Shown here piece after piece: positions 17,530 through 26,493 of a DNA stretch of 64,000 bases. Position 1 is the stretch's first letter. Each line of letters opens with the position of its first letter. A program made the translations under genes and the position numbers. The DNA is from Streptomyces sp. 2131.1 (GTDB lineage Bacteria > Actinomycetota > Actinomycetes > Streptomycetales > Streptomycetaceae). Under the pieces are notes generated by a model that saw nothing but the letters and a program-made list of their open reading frames with translations, made no database searches and was not told the DNA's origin. Location: contig NZ_FNSY01000001.1 in NCBI RefSeq assembly GCF_900105515.1, positions 7,160,417 to 7,224,416 of the forward strand, read 5' to 3'.

Positions 17530-18428
17530 GTGCCGTTGACTGACGTGCAGTGGGCGCGAATCGAGCCGTTGTTGCCAGACCGGACGCCGCAGCGGGGTTG
17601 CCGGTGGCGGGATCACCGTGAGGTGATCGATGCGATTGCCTGGAAGTTCCAGACCGGATCGCAGTGGGTCCACCTGCCCGAGAAGTACGGGAACTGGAGG
17701 GGCGCCTACAACAGGCTGCGGATGTGGGCCATCGACGGCACCTGGGAGCGGGTGTTCACCGCACTCATCGCGCAGGCCGATGCCGAGGAAGACCTCAGGT
17801 GGGCCGTCTCGGTCGACTCCACTGTCGTGCGCGCGCACCAGCACGCAGCCGGGGCCCGCAAAAAGGGGCCCCGGCCGGCGAGCCCGATGACAATGCCATC
17901 GGCCGGTCTCGTGGTGGACTGACCACGAAGATCCACCTCGCCTCTGATGCTCACTGTCGGCCACTGACCTTCGTGCTCACCGCCGGACAGGCCGGTTACG
18001 TGCCCGTCTTCGCTCACGTCATGGCCCGCCTCTGCGTCCCTCGTCAACGAGGACGTCCCCGTACCAGGCCGGACGTGGTCCTGGCCGATAAGGCGTACTC
18101 TTCACGCGCGATCCGCGAGCACCTGTGCAAGCGCAAAATCCGGGAGGTCATCCCCGTTCCGGCCGATCAACGCGGCCACCGGCTGCGGCGCGGCAGCCAG
18201 GGCGGTAGGCCACCCGCCTTCGACCGTGAGGCGTACAAGCAGCGCAACACCGTCGAACGCTGCATCAACCGCTTGAAGCAGTGGCGGGGCATAGCCACCC
18301 GCTACGAGAAGACCGCAACCATCTACCTGGCCGGACTCTACATCGCTGGCATCTTTCTTTGGTCTGCCAGGCCAACGGCTCAGGAGCAGGAGCGAAGCGC
18401 ATCGTCCCAGGCGCCAGGGCTGCGATAG
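17530..18428 (+). CDS. IS5-family transposase, -1 frameshift
   Basis: The first frame (from GTG 17530) gives the N-terminal domain and first catalytic Asp in SVDSTVVRAHQHAAGARKKG. Reading slips -1 at A5G4 (17860-17868) and continues GRSRGGLTTKIHLASDAHCR, LADKAYSS (second Asp) and VERCINRLKQWRGIATRYEK (Glu) to a stop at 18428. The same A5G4 run occurs in the transposase at 31.7 kb, supporting programmed frameshifting. The last 20 residues overlap the convergent gene and look non-native. Confidence 0.8.
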
Positions 18429-19132
18429 TGGTTCTTGTGCCCGGCGGCAAGTACGTGGCGCAGTTCGGCAAGGTGCTGGGTGTTTGTGGGGAGATCCAGC
18501 TGACCGAGGAAGGTCAGTGCGACAGCCGGCTCCAGGTCGCCGTAGACGTCGTGGAAGCTCGCCAGGAGGCCGCGGAAGACGGCCGAGTGCAGGGCAGGAA
18601 GTCGCATGGCGGTGCGGTACGTCAGCTCCTTCACCGTCCAGCGCACCGGGCCCGAACACTCCAGAACCCGACGGGCTCGGCGGAGCAGGGCCTTCGATTG
18701 CTCGGCCACTATCCGGTCGATGTCGTTGCCGAGAACCTCGGCGAAGGCGGTCGCGGAAGTGGCGTGGTCCTCGAACCAGTCCACCCACAGCGAGTAGGTG
18801 ACGGCCTCAGAGTCCCGGTCCGCCTCCAGTCGCTGACGGTAGCCGTCCCACATCACGTCGGCCGGCAGGGGACCCTCCGCACCCTCGTTCGCGAACCGGA
18901 TCTCGCGCGTGACCCAGTACTCGTCGAGGAGGTCCAGCAGCCCGAAAGCCAACCTCACCTGGTCGGCTGCATCCAGGTCTTCGGCGAACACATCACCGGC
19001 CCAGGAGTGCGCTACCTCGTTGGCGGTGAGCAACGCGTCCGGCTTCTCGTCGCTCACCCACCCGTCGCGCACATGGCTGACACCCTGATCGGCCAGCCAA
19101 CGCCGCGCTGCCTCCTCGGCTTGCATCTCCAC
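18380..19132 (-). CDS. Unrecognised 250-residue protein inside an IS5 element
   Basis: An intact minus-strand frame starts at GTG 19132 (MEMQAEEAARRWLADQGVSH) and ends at 18380, with strong codon bias and an acidic, Trp-rich soluble composition. No signal peptide, membrane segment or known motif was seen. It lies 25 bp inside the element's terminal repeat and overlaps the transposase end by about 50 bp. I infer a passenger gene; a role in transposition, host defence or simple hitch-hiking cannot be decided here. Confidence 0.7.
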   Translation of the reverse strand: MEMQAEEAARRWLADQGVSHVRDGWVSDEKPDALLTANEVAHSWAGDVFAEDLDAADQVRLAFGLLDLLDEYWVTREIRFANEGAEGPLPADVMWDGYRQRLEADRDSEAVTYSLWVDWFEDHATSATAFAEVLGNDIDRIVAEQSKALLRRARRVLECSGPVRWTVKELTYRTAMRLPALHSAVFRGLLASFHDVYGDLEPAVALTFLGQLDLPTNTQHLAELRHVLAAGHKNHYRSPGAWDDALRSCS

Positions 19133-19523
19133 TCGGGAAGTATGACAAGCCTTGCAAGATACAAACGAAACGGCCTAGGTCGACGGGGGGTCAGGAGCCC
19201 GGCCGTCCGCGGCCGTCGCGGCAAGTGATACCCGCAGGTGAGCCAGTGCGGGCAGCGCTTGCGGCCCGGTCGTGGGGCGTCGCCACCGGGTCCCGATCTC
19301 CAAACGACGGACAACGGAGGTGGACGGGTAGGAAGACAAAGTGCGGCTGGACAGATCGATTGACGACGGGTAGACAAGCACACAGACTCCTGGCGAACAC
19401 CGGTTCCCCTCGTCGCGGACCCGTCTACCAGGAGCTTCGGCATGTTGCACAGCAGCCCAACTCCGAGACATTGAACTCAGGTTGCAAAAGGCTGATCGTC
19501 AAAGATTCTGAAGGTGGGGGACT

Positions 19524-19709
19524 GTGAGCGTCAAGCTCTTCTTTCTCAGTGTGGGCCTCATGATACTCGCGGGCATCTTCTTCTTCTTCACCCTCGGCAG
19601 CTTCTTCGTCGAAAGAGAAAACCGGCGGATCGGTCAAGTCGCTCTGTGGTTCTGCCTGGGGTTGGCCAGTCTGGGATCTTCTCTCTATGTGATCGCCGCC
19701 ATAACCTGA
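19524..19709 (+). CDS. Small two-helix membrane protein, copy A
   Basis: This 61-residue protein starts MSVKLFFLSVGLMILAGIFF and has two hydrophobic helices (about 5-25 and 40-58) joined by a charged loop VERENRRI. GGTGGGGG precedes GTG 19524. A paralogue at 51091-51273 keeps the helices and changes mainly the loop, which suggests selection on the protein. The fold resembles small holin- or PMP3-like proteins, but no family was recognised. Its end overlaps the degenerate transposase on the other strand. Confidence 0.65.
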   Translation: MSVKLFFLSVGLMILAGIFFFFTLGSFFVERENRRIGQVALWFCLGLASLGSSLYVIAAIT

Positions 19710-20014
19710 GTCCGAGATTCTCCCGCCAGCAAGTGGCGTCTCTGTCGAGGAACTCGTCCACGTGGTTCCTTGCGCAGGTCCTCCGTTCGCGGGCGACCGT
19801 ATGCCATGGCAACTTTCACGTCGGCCAGGGGCTGACGACGGGTGAGGATCCGGTGCCAGTTACCGCGCCGTTGCCACCGGCGGAACCGGTCGTAGTACCA
19901 GCCCCACGGAACGCCGGCCCGGACCCGAAACCGAATGCCGTCAATCAACCGCCGTAGAGACCAGACGGCCGGCCGCCCCGCCCACTGTTCGCCCGTGCAA
20001 TCACCTAGCCCCAT
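19685..20014 (-). pseudogene. Truncated IS5 transposase, copy A
   Basis: MGLGDCTGEQ ... GRPAVWSLRRLIDGIRFRVR aligns with the N-terminus of the intact transposase at 51733-52608, but a segment after Gln11 and the whole catalytic domain are missing. Only the start next to the terminal repeat is kept. Confidence 0.75.
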
Positions 20015-20060
20015 GAACCGTGATCATCTACTGCTCAAGATCTACTTTCGATACACGGCC

Positions 20061-21114
20061 TAACGAGCTCGTGCACGGTAAGCGGTGGGACGTCGAGCGC
20101 GGATCGGCGATCAAGGTTGTGTGGTGGGGAACGCGACTCGCAGAGCGATCATCAGCGACCGGAGGATCACGGGCTTATCGGCCGCTGTGATTGCTGAACT
20201 CGTTGCTGAGGTCGGGCCGTTGTGGCGTGAGCGGCACCAGGCGAGGCTTGCGTCCCGGTCGCGGAAGCGTGCCGTGGGCGCTGGTGCGAAGCACCAGATG
20301 GTGTTCGTCGACCGGCTCTTGGCCACGCTCGTGCACCTTCGCCACGGGGTTACTCACGATGTGCTGGCCTGCTGGTTCGGTATGGACCGCTCGACCGTCA
20401 CCCGGGCTGTCGGTGAGGTGCGGCCCCTGCTCGCCGAGCGAGGGTGCACCGTCAGCCCCGACGTGCGGCTGCGGACCCTGGCCGAGGTCGTGGAACATCT
20501 CGGGCAGGCCGGGAAGACCGGCATCATCGACGGCACCGAGATCCGGGTCCGCCGCCCGGCCGTCGGCCGCAAGGACCGGGACAAGTTCATCTCCGGCAAG
20601 AACAAGCAGAACGCAGTGAAGGCCATGGTCCTCACCGACGGGGACGGGCGGCTGCTGTTCTGCAGCCCGATGAGACCCGGAAGCTGCGCGGACGTCACCC
20701 ACGCCCGCGAGTTAGGGCTGGTCAAGCTCCTGGCCGACGGGCCAGCGGTCGAGATCCTCGCCGATGCCGGCTACCAAGGCCTCGGAGCACAGACCGGCGG
20801 ACGCATCGTGACGCCACCGCACCGCAAGTTCAAGAAAAACGCCCCGGACTGGTACGAGGAGATGCACGAGCGCCAGCGCAAGGCCCACTCCTCGCTCCGC
20901 ATCCGGGTCGAGCACGGCATCGCCCACCTGAAGAACTGGCGAGCACTGGCACGTCACCTCGGCCGCCGCGAGCACATGGACGACACCGTCCAAGCCATCG
21001 CCGGCCTACTGTCCCAGCAACAAACCGCATACCGGATCCTGGCTCGGCAGACGTGAGCACCGAATGCCCCCGGCCCTTCGACGTCCCACCGCTTACCGTG
21101 CACAAGCTCGTTAG
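20061..21114. mobile_element. Intact IS112-like IS5-family element
   Basis: Long terminal repeats (about 36 bp, one mismatch; core GTGCACGGTAAGCGGTGGGA) lie at 20061-20096 and 21079-21114 with TA at each border. One complete transposase lies between them. The element sits at the outer edge of the previous unit's terminal repeat and interrupts an integrase-like gene on its right. Confidence 0.88.
20121..21056 (+). CDS. DDE transposase of the IS112-like element
   Basis: This transposase of about 311 residues has an N-terminal HTH (VTHDVLACWFGMDRSTVTRA) and a DDE_Tnp_4-type nuclease domain: IIDGTEIRV (first Asp), ILADAGYQG (second Asp) and SSLRIRVEHGIAHLKNW (Glu). The gene is unbroken, so the element may be active. 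GTG 20121 follows AAGG; an earlier GTG at 20085 lies inside the terminal repeat. Confidence 0.9.
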   Translation: MVGNATRRAIISDRRITGLSAAVIAELVAEVGPLWRERHQARLASRSRKRAVGAGAKHQMVFVDRLLATLVHLRHGVTHDVLACWFGMDRSTVTRAVGEVRPLLAERGCTVSPDVRLRTLAEVVEHLGQAGKTGIIDGTEIRVRRPAVGRKDRDKFISGKNKQNAVKAMVLTDGDGRLLFCSPMRPGSCADVTHARELGLVKLLADGPAVEILADAGYQGLGAQTGGRIVTPPHRKFKKNAPDWYEEMHERQRKAHSSLRIRVEHGIAHLKNWRALARHLGRREHMDDTVQAIAGLLSQQQTAYRILARQT

Positions 21115-21574
21115 TCCGCACACCAGCGCCTACGCGAAGGCGAGCAGGTCAGCGGCGCAGCGGCCGAGACCTACCGGCACCGCGTCCAAGCCGCCACTCG
21201 CTTCGCCGGCCGAGTCCTGCGCACCAAGCGGCACGCCACCACCATGCTCGCCAACCCCGGCCTTCAGATTTTTCCCCGGCAAGGGCATGATCTGCGTCCT
21301 GGACCCCAAGCGAGCAGCCTGCCGCCTGCGCAGCGAGGAGGACAGCACCCGCCGCACACCTGACCTCGACGACTGCCGCCCGAGCTGCGTCAACATTGCA
21401 CGGACCGACCGCGACATTGAACAGATCCTCGTCCAGATCGAGCGGCTACGGCTGCTCGTTGACGACTCGCTGGCCCCCGCGTTCCGACACGCCCGCGAAC
21501 AGCACGAGCTCGACCGCCTGGAGCACATATTCACCGCCCACGACCGCACCGGAGAACCCCACGAGGGCCACTGA
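21115..21574 (+). pseudogene. C-terminal part of a Streptomyces integrase-like protein
   Basis: RLREGEQVSGAAAETYRHRV ... ANPGLQIFP, then after a one-base shift FPGKGMICVLDPKRAACRLR, DDCRPSCVNIARTDRDIEQI and a stop at 21574. I recognise this Cys-containing tail from site-specific integrase-like proteins of Streptomyces elements (from memory). The catalytic part is missing, cut by the IS at 21114. Confidence 0.6.
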
Positions 21575-21715
21575 CCGCGACGCCGAACGCGACGCCATTA
21601 CAGCAGCGATCCAGCGGCTGCTCGACGGACGTCCCATCCGGTCCACCGGGGCGCTCACCACGCTGCAACTCGCCGCCGGGGCAGGTTCGGGCAGCAGCAT
21701 CGCGCGCTGGCGGAC
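21571..21715 (+). pseudogene. Start of the gene that follows the integrase, truncated
   Basis: TDRDAERDAITAAIQRLLDG ... STGALTTLQLAAGAGSG reads well for about 48 codons directly after the integrase-like stop, then collides with an opposing gene near 21715. It resembles the small companion gene often found after such integrases. Confidence 0.5.
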
Positions 21716-22434
21716 GAGCGGACCCCTCTGTGGCTCTGCATGCGGCGGTGCCCGTCCCTCGGCGGTGAGGCAGTCGTGGATCGCGTCCTGTAGCTCGTCG
21801 AGGCGGGTCCACAGCTCGAGTGCGCCCTCGCAGTCTTCTCGATCGTGCAGCCGGGACGCCGCCCCGCAGGGGGTGGCCGCGATCTGGCATCCAGCCCGTC
21901 AGCCTGCCGCCCCAGCGCCGCGACCCGCGCACTCACATCCCGCGCCCCGTCCATCAACAGCGCGCGCTCCTGCCCGTAGACCTTCGCCGCCTCGAATAGC
22001 TGCTTCCGGATGAAGTACGCCTCCAGGTCGGCGTGCGTGGCGAGCAGCCCGTCCAGCTTCGGCCGGTTCCACACCTCGATCCGGACCTTGTGCCCGGCCG
22101 CCAGCGAGGTAACGAACTCCCGCTCGGGCGGGGTGAGGGTGCACGGCACCACCAAGATCCACTCCCAGGGCTGGTGCTCCATGGCCCGCGCGAACGACTG
22201 CTTGATCGAATCGCGTCGCCCCTTGTATGCAGTGGTGGGGAAACCGTCCAGGTAGTACTTCAGCTGGAAGATGCGCACCTTCGAGCCGTGGGTGACCTTG
22301 ATGTCGATACCGCCATCGCCGCCGCGCCCGTTCACCGCCTCCACGCGCGCTGTCGCGTCGTACGTGCGATGCACCAGCGCTTCGATGATCCGGTCGAACT
22401 TCCGCTGACCGATCTGCTTCCACTTCACCGCCAC
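21716..22434 (-). pseudogene. PD-(D/E)xK (Mrr-like) endonuclease, frameshifted 3' end
   Basis: From GTG 22434 the product MAVKWKQIGQRKFDRIIEAL has a clear nuclease core, GRGGDGGIDIKVTHG followed by FQLKYY (Asp ... Gln-x-Lys), as in restriction-endonuclease-like DNA-cutting proteins. Near 21870 the frame changes to EGALELWTRLDELQDAIHDC and the gene meets the opposing fragment near 21715. The nuclease domain is complete, so a shortened active protein is conceivable. Confidence 0.65.
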
Positions 22435-22532
22435 AACCGGCCCCCTGCCCGCCCCGATGCTTCAGGCAAGCATCCCACTCAGCACTGGTACCCTGCCGCC
22501 GCTGGGGCTCGCACCGTGGCCGGCTGAAGCAT

Positions 22533-22787
22533 TCAGCCCGCCGCCGTTCCGGGTGAGTAACGCCTCCGTTCACATCCGTCCTTCAGAGTCACGAAGACAT
22601 CGACATTGCAGACCTCGGCGAAGTCCTCGCCGCCGCTGGGCAGGAACGACACCTGGAAGTTCTCCATGCGGACCCGATACCAGGGCCCGTCCCATCCTCG
22701 CTCGATCGGTTCAAATGATGTGCTGGAGCTCATCGCGTGAGTGTCCCTGCGCGGGTCATCGATCTCAACCGAGATCCTCTGTCCCAT
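22533..22787 (-). CDS. Unrecognised protein, possibly truncated
   Basis: The 84-residue reading MGQRISVEIDDPRRDTHAMS ... FAEVCNVDVFVTLKDG resembles an immunity-type or other small alpha+beta protein; the final residues look frameshifted. Its ATG overlaps the upstream stop (TAATG), which indicates coupled translation with the preceding frame. Confidence 0.45.
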   Translation of the reverse strand: MGQRISVEIDDPRRDTHAMSSSTSFEPIERGWDGPWYRVRMENFQVSFLPSGGEDFAEVCNVDVFVTLKDGCERRRYSPGTAAG

Positions 22788-23014
22788 TACCTCTGCCTGC
22801 GGCCAGAGCCGGGGACGTGCTGGATGTACTCAGCTCGGGTTCCGGTGTAGCCGATGACTGGGTGCTCGCCGATGGCCCCTCCGTTGAGGCTGAAGGGGTG
22901 GTCCAGGTAGGCGGCGATCAAGGGCTGGGCCCGGTACGCGGCGCCTACCCACGCGGTGGAGTACGGAAGCAACCGCCTCCAAAGACACAGTGTTGTCGCT
23001 ACGTGATACGACAA
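22787..23014 (-). CDS. Unrecognised C-terminal domain coupled to the next gene
   Basis: WRRLLPYSTAWVGAAYRAQP ... IGEHPVIGYTGTRAEYIQHV and a stop that overlaps the next ATG by one base. The start is uncertain and the 5' end may be lost. The arrangement of a short C-terminal domain translationally coupled to a small acidic protein is like toxin-immunity pairs, but no family match supports that. Confidence 0.35.
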   Translation of the reverse strand: MSYHVATTLCLWRRLLPYSTAWVGAAYRAQPLIAAYLDHPFSLNGGAIGEHPVIGYTGTRAEYIQHVPGSGRRQR

Positions 23015-23082
23015 ACTCGCGGCCCGTTACGAGGCGACCGACGTCGTCGCAGCCATCAACGAGTGGCTGTGACCCTCGGTTA

Positions 23083-23604
23083 TCACTGGATGGGATCCAC
23101 GTTCCACGTCTCCGGCAGATCGCTGCCACAGAAGACGCAGACGAAGTCGTCCTCGCGCACGATGTTGTGCTCCTGGCAAGCGGGGCACCGCCGGAACACC
23201 ACTTCGTGGGTGAAGCCGTAGGGGCGTTCGATCCCTACGTCGTCCAGAGCATGAGCGACTGCCGACCAGGAGGCGACGTCCGGGCAGTATCCGGTTGACT
23301 GGTTGCTGACCTCGCCCACGGTCCACCGTTCTGCCTCACGCATGAAGCTGATCTCGCCGGCACTCAGAACCACGTCCCCGCCAGCGCAAGCAACGTGCTC
23401 ACTTCGCCGCGGCGCCAGCCGAAGCACACCATCCGTGCCGACCACGAAGGTGAACGGTTCGGTCAGCTCTGCTGCCGATCGCTCAGCGATCCAGCCGTCG
23501 AAGTCAGCCGCCGAGCCGATTCGGCACCCGCCACCGTCAGGCCGGACCGCAGCCTTTAGCTCGACCGGTCCGACGTATCGGTAACTCCGCCCCCGCGTAC
23601 TCAC
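23083..23604 (-). CDS. Conserved protein with C-terminal zinc ribbon
   Basis: The 173-residue product begins VSTRGRSYRYVGPVELKAAV (GTG 23604) and ends with a CPAC ... CVFC zinc ribbon. I recall it as a conserved Streptomyces protein of unknown function. A second, 3'-truncated copy lies at 55956-56258, with homology stopping at a CTAG on one side and at a transposase fragment on the other. Confidence 0.7.
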   Translation of the reverse strand: MSTRGRSYRYVGPVELKAAVRPDGGGCRIGSAADFDGWIAERSAAELTEPFTFVVGTDGVLRLAPRRSEHVACAGGDVVLSAGEISFMREAERWTVGEVSNQSTGYCPDVASWSAVAHALDDVGIERPYGFTHEVVFRRCPACQEHNIVREDDFVCVFCGSDLPETWNVDPIQ

Positions 23605-23763
23605 GTCAGCCAACCTAGTGCCGCAGCAGGCAACGTTCGCCCTGTTGTGGTGTGACGCGCCGCCCGAATGCTTGGCCGGGCGGCATGGGGCGGCCGCCTT
23701 TGTCATGCATCGATACATGTACAGGCCCGCGCACCAGCCTGATAGATTTACGTTGAGTAACTA

Positions 23764-23805
23764 ACCTTCCCGGTCCGGAGTTCGTACCCGCCGGGGAGGC
23801 TTTTT
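23764..23805 (+). terminator. Hairpin with T5 tract
   Basis: A 9-bp stem with one G-T pair (23765-23773 with 23791-23799), a 17-nt loop and then TTTTT at 23801-23805. It lies before the GNAT gene and probably ends an upstream plus-strand transcript. Confidence 0.5.
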
Positions 23806-23862
23806 CATGCCCGGAAACAGATTGTCTCAGGCTGAAGTCGACCACCCTCACCACGGAGTCTC

Positions 23863-24396
23863 GTGTCAGACATCTTCCTGCACCTCGCAGACCTCGCCGA
23901 CAAGCCCACAGTCGAACGCCTGTGGCTTATGTTCCGACATGACATGTCGGAGTTCGAGGGTGACCTGCCCAACCCCGACGGATCCTTCCGAGACGAGTGG
24001 CTTCACATGGCCTTCTCCGACCCCGACCGGGCACCGTATCTTTTGACGAGCGGTGACCGGCCCATCGGGTTCGCGTTCGTCCGCGGTCTGATTGGTCCGG
24101 CACGCGTGATGAACAGCTTCTTCGTGGTGCGTGGGGCACGGCGGGCGGGGACCGGGATGCGCGCTGCTCAGGGCATCGTGGCCCGGCATCCGGGGCCGTG
24201 GGAGATCGCGTTCCAGGATGCCAACCCGGGCGCGGTGAAGTTCTGGCGTCGCGTCGCCACAGAGATCACCGGCGATGCCTGGACCGAGGAGCGCAGACCG
24301 GTGCCGAGCCGGCCGGACCTGGCAGCTGACGTCTGGATCTCGTTCAGTACCACGGCCGGATCAGGCAGCGTTCGCCCTGTCGACGACGGCGCGTAG
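23863..24396 (+). CDS. GNAT-family N-acetyltransferase
   Basis: This 177-residue GCN5-like protein has FVVRGARRAGTGMRAAQGIV as the acetyl-CoA pyrophosphate-binding loop and a late NPGAVKFWRRVATEI helix typical of the family. GTG 23863 follows a GGAG site. The last ten or so codons run into the end of an IS630 transposase fragment, so the natural C-terminus was probably replaced. The substrate is unknown. Confidence 0.8.
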   Translation: MSDIFLHLADLADKPTVERLWLMFRHDMSEFEGDLPNPDGSFRDEWLHMAFSDPDRAPYLLTSGDRPIGFAFVRGLIGPARVMNSFFVVRGARRAGTGMRAAQGIVARHPGPWEIAFQDANPGAVKFWRRVATEITGDAWTEERRPVPSRPDLAADVWISFSTTAGSGSVRPVDDGA

Positions 24397-24668
24397 GTGC
24401 TGGTCGTCGGCAAGGCGGTTACGCCAGATGATGTAGCGGCGGATCATGCTGCCCTGTTCCTTATGGGTGGCGGGGTCGGTGCCGTCGAGGGTGAAGTAGC
24501 GCAGGGCTGTGAATTGGGCTTCGAGGCGGTTGAGCCAGGAACTGTTGGTCGGGGTGTAGGCCATTTCGACGTTGTTCGCCGCCGCCCAGGTGCCGACGCG
24601 CTGACACTTCTTCGTGGTCAGGTGGGGTGAGAAGTTGTCACTGACGATGGCGATCCGGACCTGGGGCG
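24364..24668 (-). pseudogene. IS630-family transposase, C-terminal third
   Basis: VRIAIVSDNFSPHLTTKKC carries the second catalytic Asp (Asp-Asn-x-Ser), followed by YTPTNSSWLNRLEAQFTALR with the final acidic residue and a stop at 24364. The N-terminal two thirds are absent. It is fused to a plus-strand gene at about 24663. Confidence 0.82.
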
Positions 24669-25190
24669 TACCGCGTCGATGGCGACGCCGAAGCCGTCCA
24701 GGCGGAGCTCTTCCACGCCGGCGCCCAGGCAGCGGAGTGGCTGAGGCCCTTGCTGAAGCGGCCCCACGGCCTGCTGCGGTGCGAGAACATCGTCTTGTTG
24801 GGCGACGTGCCCGGTGCCCGGCACCGTGACTTGATGGCCTGGCCGCACTGGGTGCTGAAGAACCTCTATGGACCGGTCGGGGTGATGTTCGGCAAGTTCT
24901 ACGCGGGAGAAGAGGAAGTCACCGGGGCCGGCCACCGGATCCCGGCCGCGCCCGCCTCGTTCCTTCCCGTGCGGGCCGCCGTCCGTCGCCGCGACTCCCG
25001 CTTCCTGAGCGCGACACCCGACCTGGCCGCCGCGCTCGCCGGGGCCGACGACGACGGACGCGACGTGTTCGCGCCCATCCCTACCGAGTGGAAGGACATT
25101 CGCACATGGGCCAGGAACCTCCTGCCCCTGGCGAAGCCGTCGCCCTCCTCACCGGACACACCGGCGAACCCACCACGATCCAGCTCCTGA
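24663..25190 (+). pseudogene. DUF6875-like protein, 5'-truncated
   Basis: The frame GAYRVDGDAEAVQAELFHAG ... LLRCENIVLLGDVPGARHRD ... YGPVGVMFGKFY matches a Streptomyces domain family I recall as DUF6875. It has no start: its 5' part was replaced by the IS630 fragment. It ends at 25190 and overlaps the next frame. Confidence 0.55.
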
Positions 25191-25426
25191 GCGACCGGCG
25201 CGGCTCCCGGGCCTGGAAGGTGCAGGGCCCCACGGGGGCGGTCGCGGTGAAGGCCAACACCCCCGACGGCGACAACGCCGACGAGAAGGCCGCAGAGATG
25301 GCCCAGGAGGACGACCACCTCCTTCGCCTCACGGCCGCCGGCGCCCTCAGCCCCGACTACCGGGTGGGCGCCGGGACGTGGGAGGGCGGCCGGTGGCTGG
25401 CCGTTAACTGGATCGACGGCGCATGA
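25106..25426 (+). pseudogene. N-terminal part of a protein-kinase-like gene
   Basis: From ATG 25106, MGQEPPAPGEAVALLTGHTG ... AWKVQGPTGAVAVKANTPDG resembles the N-lobe of an aminoglycoside-phosphotransferase or Ser/Thr-kinase-like protein, with a Lys in AVKAN. It stops at WIDGA, where the full family continues into the C-lobe, so the catalytic half is lost. It overlaps the preceding gene by 85 bp. Confidence 0.5.
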
Positions 25427-26493
25427 TCGAGTCTCTGGGGATTCGATGGTGGGGGTGTGGTGTGGAGGATTGGCGGACCGATCCGACGTTCGCGATGTGT
25501 CGTGCACTGGTGGACGGAGCAGATCTGGCCTCGTTCGTGGGAGGCGCCTTCGATGTGCGGGCGGTGGTGGCCGACATCGGGCCCGAGATAAAGCGCGGGT
25601 TCCGCCTGGACGCTGTCCCGTGGGGCAACTTCCCGTACGGCGACGATGCCCGGGAGGCCGTTCACCTGCTGCACGCCGGCGACAGATCCGCTCGCCGCAC
25701 GACGGGCCTGCTGGGCGGCCTGTGTGCCAACGACAGCCGGGCTGCAGCCGCCCTTGCCGTACCGTTTCTGATCCCCATCGCCACAGACATCCACCACCCA
25801 CGCCGTGCCGACGCCCTCGGCGTACTTTCCGCCCCGGCCCGCGCCCGTCACTTCGGCGTCGCCTCCCGCGAGGAATTCCTTCTCCACCGCACCGACCCGC
25901 GGCGCCACGCCCTCGACGACTACGACGACTACGGTGTTGAGGTGACCGGCTACCCCGCAGGCTGGTCGGTCGCCGCCGCCCGAGCCGCGATCACCACCGA
26001 AACGCCGGTGCTCCTGACCCTTCTCGACGACGCCGACCCCGCCATCCGCATCGATGCCGCCTACGCTCTGGCCACCGCCGCCGACCCCGACGGCACGGTC
26101 CGAACAGCCTTCGCCACCAGGCTTGCCACGGAGCACGACGCCATAGTCAGCGCCGCCCTGCTCCTCGCCGGCGCCGAGACCACCCGCGCCGACGCGCGGC
26201 CGCCGATCGCCTCGTGGATCCACGAGCGGTGGCAGGACCGGACACTGGCCCCCGAAGCCCGCCTGGCCGCAGCGATCGGGTGGCTCTGCCTCACTGACGA
26301 GCCGGCCCCCGCAGATCTCCGCCACGCGTTTGACGTTCTCGCCACCAATGAACGCGCGCAGGCCATGGAGGCCCTGCCGTGGATGACTGCCGCCGCCGGG
26401 TCAGGTGAACCGGGACTCCTGCGCTGCGTTCGCCGCATGTTCCACCCCGAACAGCCCGAACCGGACGATGACCCCTGGGCCGGCCTGCTCTGA
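25423..26493 (+). CDS. HEAT-repeat domain protein
   Basis: An intact 356-residue frame, mostly Ala/Leu-rich paired helices (LLTLLDDADPAIRIDAAYAL and similar units from about residue 90 on). HEAT repeats are scaffolds for protein contacts, and relatives are common in Streptomyces accessory DNA. It starts at ATG 25423 inside the scar of the previous gene; an internal GTG near 25459 could be the original start. No catalytic motif was seen. Confidence 0.7.
   Translation: MIESLGIRWWGCGVEDWRTDPTFAMCRALVDGADLASFVGGAFDVRAVVADIGPEIKRGFRLDAVPWGNFPYGDDAREAVHLLHAGDRSARRTTGLLGGLCANDSRAAAALAVPFLIPIATDIHHPRRADALGVLSAPARARHFGVASREEFLLHRTDPRRHALDDYDDYGVEVTGYPAGWSVAAARAAITTETPVLLTLLDDADPAIRIDAAYALATAADPDGTVRTAFATRLATEHDAIVSAALLLAGAETTRADARPPIASWIHERWQDRTLAPEARLAAAIGWLCLTDEPAPADLRHAFDVLATNERAQAMEALPWMTAAAGSGEPGLLRCVRRMFHPEQPEPDDDPWAGLL

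Larger units (their letters stand above)
17489..19178. mobile_element. IS5-type element with a second gene inside
   Basis: Terminal repeats TAGGCCGTTTCGTTTGGATC (17490-17509) and its complement with one mismatch (19158-19177) bound about 1.69 kb, with CTAG at both borders (17489-17492 and 19175-19178) as in the YTAR targets of this family. Inside are a plus-strand transposase and a convergent 250-codon gene. No inner terminal repeat separates the two, so the second gene lies within the element. Confidence 0.75.
19178..20062. repeat. Mobile unit copy A (inverted copy at 50.7-51.6 kb)
   Basis: This segment holds a small membrane-protein gene, a degenerate transposase start and, at 20010-20062, a terminal repeat ending CTACTTTCGATACACGGCC. 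It matches 50739-51625 in inverted order over nearly its whole length, with the same internal structure. Its other end abuts the CTAG border of the preceding IS element. Confidence 0.75.

Noticed and set aside
23700..23820. Possible tRNA or small RNA before the GNAT gene
   Set aside because: No cloverleaf can be formed; the structure is a simple hairpin with a T tract, so it is listed as a terminator only.
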